Source: Arbacia lixula
Taxonomy: Eukaryota > Echinodermata > Echinoidea > Arbacioida > Arbaciidae
Reading direction: 5' to 3'
Length of the DNA: 64,000 nt
Assembly (NCBI GenBank): GCA_963669155.1
Contig: OZ022578.1
Location: 5,149,815 to 5,213,814, forward strand
In this document: one piece after another, positions 59,560 through 64,000 of the stretch
Numbering within the stretch: position 1 is the stretch's first letter
Layout: each line of letters starts with the position of its first letter
Translations under genes and position numbers: made by a program
Notes under the pieces: generated by a model
Seen by the model: only the letters and a program-made list of their open reading frames with translations
Told to the model about the DNA's origin: nothing
Database searches by the model: none

Positions 59560-60840
59560 TCTGCGGTTTTCCCCTTTTCCAATTTCACCAAGCGGATATC
59601 TGCACTCACCCCGAAATGTGACGTTAGAATAGTTCAAATCAATTAGTGGACATGTTGAAATAGGTGTCAATTATCGCATCTTTGCGGGAGAGAGCTTCGT
59701 GCACATGTATTTTTATCGCATTTCGTGCAGTGCATTGGCTTTGCATTAGTATTACACTCTTCCAGTTAGAATTGTGACAACTTCCAGAATGCTTTCCATT
59801 TTGACCTTTTCTGTTTTTAAAGTGCAAGTGAAATACTTTTAAAAAATTTTGGTTTCAAAAATCAACAATGCTTATGTCCATACACGTGTTTTCGCGTTTA
59901 GTTTGGTCACCAGAACTAAATCTATGCATTTTAGCCGATAGTGTAAGGAAGTTTGATCAGGCTGATGAGCGGAGAGCAAACCGATTTTTTTGTCGCCTTC
60001 TCATGACGATAATGACTCTCTACAAAACTCATTGTGAGTATAGATAAAAACGAAATTCTGCACCTCAATTATTTGCTCTCTAGTATTGTGACTGAAACCT
60101 CATGTGGCATACCAGAGAATATTGAAAATTAAACCACTCTCGATTCATAGTGTGATAAAAAACAAATGGTAAAAGAGCTACACAAAATCTATACAAGCAC
60201 ACACACGCACCAATGAAAATCCGATACAACCTTTTGTTTGAATGATGAGTGACCTAATTTAAAATAAAAGAAAGAAGAATTGATATTTCTCTTCTTTTAT
60301 ATTTGATTTTGACATCACTTTTGCAGATATTTTATCTCGATTTCCTATTCGTTTCCCTGTTCTCTTCTTCAGTGACATCAACTATGGCAACTGAACATGC
60401 TGAAGACACATCCAACTTGCAATCCCTTCTGTCGTCATTCCTTATTTATGACATTGTTCATTATACGAAAGAATTTCAACCTTGTTAAAAGCTCCTTTAA
60501 ATTCATTATCGCGTCAATGATGGTGATGGGTATTATACGAAGCATTAGAGATGAAAACGAACTAGAACGAAAAAAGAACGAGTATGACTTTTATGTTTAA
60601 AATAAAATGTTTTTTATGTGGCAGACGGAATGCTACTAAACATGAATTATAATGCTGTGTTTGTGCAAAAAGTGCAATTGTCACATGATGAGTTCAAATT
60701 AACATGACGGACAGGGGCGTGGGGGAGGGGCGTCGACAGAGAGGGGGGGGGGGATGGGGGACTCATGTTAATACGATAGCTATCAGGTGTGTGGTATGTG
60801 CGGTTGAGGGTTCCTATTCACTTCGCGTGTTGGATTATCA
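59560..60840. other. Unassigned AT-rich sequence
   Basis: No gene seen. A few short frames (for example 60303-60488) lack any support. Confidence 0.4.
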
Positions 60841-61009
60841 AAATAAGAAGAAGAAGAAGGAGAAGAAGAAGAAGAAGAGGAGAGAGAGGAGAATGAGAGA
60901 AACTCATTACAACACTCTGGGCAGATTTCGCTGTCTTTATAGCATCTTACTTCACTTCAAAACCAGCCAGATACACCTATCTATACCACCTATAGCTACC
61001 GTGTACTGG

Positions 61010-61053
61010 CTGCCTGGTTGGCTTGATGACTGGCTTGATGACTGGCTGACTGA

Positions 61054-61086
<33 letters not shown>

Positions 61087-61092
61087 TAGCGG
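61010..61092. repeat. (TGGC)n / (TGAC)n microsatellite
   Basis: TGGCTTGATGAC units, then TGACTGAC, then TGGCTGGC. Confidence 0.94.
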
Positions 61093-61452
61093 CCTGGCAG
61101 GGCAACCACCTGCACTATTAACAGACTGTTGACTCCTAGGACTGCACTTTGGAGGCAACTTTAGCTCGCAAGAAGGCTAGCCAAGGTGCACTTTTCTTTG
61201 ACTCTAAAACAATTAGTGAACTAAGCTCGTGCTCCTACAGCCTAAGGAACGTGTAGAGTCACACAAGCAAGAACGCAGAAAGTCTTTCCATCTAGGCTTA
61301 TGCTACGCCACAGGAAAAAAAAGTGGAAAAAGTCATGTGCGCGCGGTTTTTTCTTCTTCTTCTTCTCCCCATCTCCCTTTTTTGTGTCTTATCGTGAGCT
61401 TACACTTCCACATAACGCATGAGCGCGGATTGCTCGCCTGCGCCGCCGAAAA

Positions 61453-61593
61453 ATGAGCTTTCAGTCTATTCAAGAAAGCATGCTTCGTGATGAATATGAC
61501 CACGATGTGTGGGGGAATTGCAGATCCAATAAATGGTGTGGCAAACACGATAGAATAACAAAATATGAGCGACTGAAGTATCGGTCGAAAAGA
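61453..61593 (+). CDS. Weak candidate first coding exon, unknown product
   Basis: An ATG in good context (AAAAATGA) lies just after a CpG-rich patch (61415-61450). It opens a 47-codon frame that meets a consensus donor AGA|GTAAGT at 61594 exactly in phase 0. The translation (starting MSFQSIQESMLRDEYDHDVW) uses a balanced set of residues including Trp, Cys and Tyr, unlike the low-complexity frames nearby. No domain is recognisable and no partner exon can be identified before the window ends, so this rests on start context, composition and splice signal only. It could equally be a chance frame of 65 codons that runs on past the donor. Confidence 0.22.
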
Positions 61594-62465
61594 GTAAGTG
61601 TATCGGTCGGTTGTCGGTCGATATTTTGCGTTCGGTTGCAGCTGGCATGACCGCGTATTCACTGTACGTCGTCACGACTTTCCCCGGGTTTGAGGAGAAA
61701 AATCTCGATTGTTTCTTTTTAATATCTTTCCTATTCTTCCCCTGCACCTCACATTACTCTTGATTATATTTTAAATAAAAAGTACATAGGTTCATCCGCA
61801 TAATGTCCAAATGTCCAAACGTCTACGAGTGCATAAACCTTTCCTCCTCCCCCACTCCCCTCTCTCTCTTTCTCAGTTCTTTCCACAGTCATTTAAGGTC
61901 CATCTTTCTGTAAAGTATGTAAACTAAGTCTTTTATATTAAACATAAACCCGTGCTCTTTCAATATAATCTAATTCAAATGCTCTATGCGAATTAAGAAT
62001 GTCTTGGTAGCGCGTGTGATTAATGTTCATCAGAGTTTTACATTAATTACATATGTATGTTGTTTAATGAAAAGAAATGATCCAAGACACTTGAGGACTG
62101 TAACGAATGAAATGCTAGGAAAGTAGAAGGAGATGAAAAAGGCGATGAGGAATAAGATGAAGAAGAAGCTGAAGAAGGAAACGAGGGAATAACGAGACAT
62201 ATCAAATAAATGAGAACAAATACAATTGGAGAGAGAGATGGAAGAAAGGATTAAGCATTAGAGTGAACGTGAAGAAAGTGAATATGTTCATGAGTATAGC
62301 TGGAAGGTATTCTTCTTATCACGATTGATTTAATTCATGAAGGTTGACCGTGCATACCTTCAATTAATGCAATAAATATATCCCAACATGGGCATTTTCG
62401 CATAATTCTTCAAATCAATTAAGGATTAATTTCAAGGGCTGTATAGTGGGGAGAGTAGGAGAGAG

Positions 62466-62508
<43 letters not shown>

Positions 62509-62819
62509 GGGGGGGGGGAGAGAGATGAAAATGTGAAGAAATGGATTTATTAATCAACAATGGAAGTGAATGAAGGTATTGGAATAGAGAAAGAAATTAC
62601 ACGGAGAGGCGGCCAACAATTCGAAGAAATCAGAAATTAAAAGTATAGTATGTGAAGTAGTTTAAACCGCAGCGGCAAGAGTCATATTATTAGGAAAAAA
62701 AATACTAAAAGTATACATTGTAGTAACATGAATCACAACCATACTACCAGTGGTAATAATGGGAATGGAATACTACTGGCCATAACAGCGATGGAAGTAG
62801 AAGCAGAAGTTATCATTAT

Positions 62820-63235
<416 letters not shown>

Positions 63236-63239
63236 GTTG

Positions 63240-64000
63240 TTGTTGTGATAGTAGAACAACAATAAAAGCAGTAATACGTTCATAATACGTTCGTTGGATA
63301 AGAAAAAGCGGCACGAAAAGTAGCAGAATAAGAGTGGGGAAAATCCAAAGAAAAAGGAGAAGACATCACTTTTACAAAGAAAGGCGTTGCTGCATTATAG
63401 CGAATAACCGGCCTTGTTGAATATGTCAGGGAAGAGTGTCTATTACACCTACCCTTTTAGAGGAGATAAAAGAAAAGGCGGGAGAACACATAGGCTTGAT
63501 TGAAGACTCAAAGCAGAAGAGAGTTGCTGCGAGAGACAAGCTAAGAGTGATTATGTAATGTAGGGGGATTCGTCGAAACGCGTGAGCGATGGGAATGGAG
63601 TAGGGTTTCACCAAACACTCAGTCTGTCGAGGATATGTTATGGGAGACATTAACGATCTTGTCAAGAAAATGAAGGGAAAACATCGGCATAAAGGACCCT
63701 GGAAAAGTGATACAGGAAGCTAGATGAATGAGAGCTTTCTCGCTGTTTAGATATCGCAACACGTTTAAACGCGAGATAACGCCTATGCGTTAAGTCCACT
63801 CCTTTCTCCCATAGAAAGCCAAGGTGACACGCTCGCAACTACGAGCTCGTTTGAAAGTGATACTGTGTTAAAAGGCCCGAGCTTGGGAGAACTCCTTAGC
63901 AGGAAAATGATTCAACCGATAGAGTGTCACATTCAAGAGATACAGTGCTAGATTTGGCAGCTTGTTAAAAGAGAAAAAAGAGGGGAAAAGGGGGGAAGAG
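63240..64000. other. Unassigned sequence to window end
   Basis: No gene or repeat seen after the AGT array. Confidence 0.4.

Overview
This is a non-coding-rich eukaryotic (metazoan) window. I see one supported protein-coding gene, on the + strand, spread over about 21 kb in at least five exons separated by long introns. Around it lies a dense load of simple-sequence arrays, small inverted-repeat DNA transposons, LINE remnants and degenerate minisatellites. Three observations suggest a marine invertebrate, most likely an echinoderm such as a sea urchin: many non-autonomous elements bounded by TTAA, CR1/L2-type LINE tails, and very long polymorphic-looking tri- and dinucleotide arrays. This assignment is an inference from repeat style; nothing in the window fixes the species.

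Layout. 1-26.3 kb: no convincing exon. It holds inverted-repeat elements (507-758, 3003-3457, 12057-12205, 13405-13777, 16995-17132), a LINE tail on the minus strand (1698-2123), a 157-bp tandem repeat (5780-6420), degenerate minisatellites and many microsatellites. 26.3-47.2 kb: the gene. Two exons each encode about one RCC1 propeller blade (26339-26500, 33118-33282). A short exon ends in an Asp run (40532-40589), followed by an acidic exon (45294-45439) and a long terminal exon (45928-47229) encoding a disordered, Ser/Thr/Pro-rich basic tail. Upstream exons carrying the start codon and the rest of the propeller are not seen. The introns carry ATC arrays, a probable 1.66-kb LTR-like insertion, a 440-bp duplicated insertion and a LINE interrupted by a TTAA element. 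47.2-64 kb: downstream sequence with a pair of about 320-bp TTAA elements, a degenerate tRNA-Asn-like SINE candidate, and several CpG-rich patches that may mark the promoter or first exon of another gene (a weak candidate first exon is at 61453-61593).

The most interesting points are three. First, a one-base frame conflict lies at a G homopolymer exactly at the acceptor of the 40532 exon; as read it would end the protein just after the RCC1 part. Second, a family of very small (80-94 bp) TTAA-bounded units occurs at four dispersed places and as one tandem array. Third, a palindromic TTAA element has inserted in a LINE whose reading frame resumes on the other side. I find no evidence of a multi-gene novel system.
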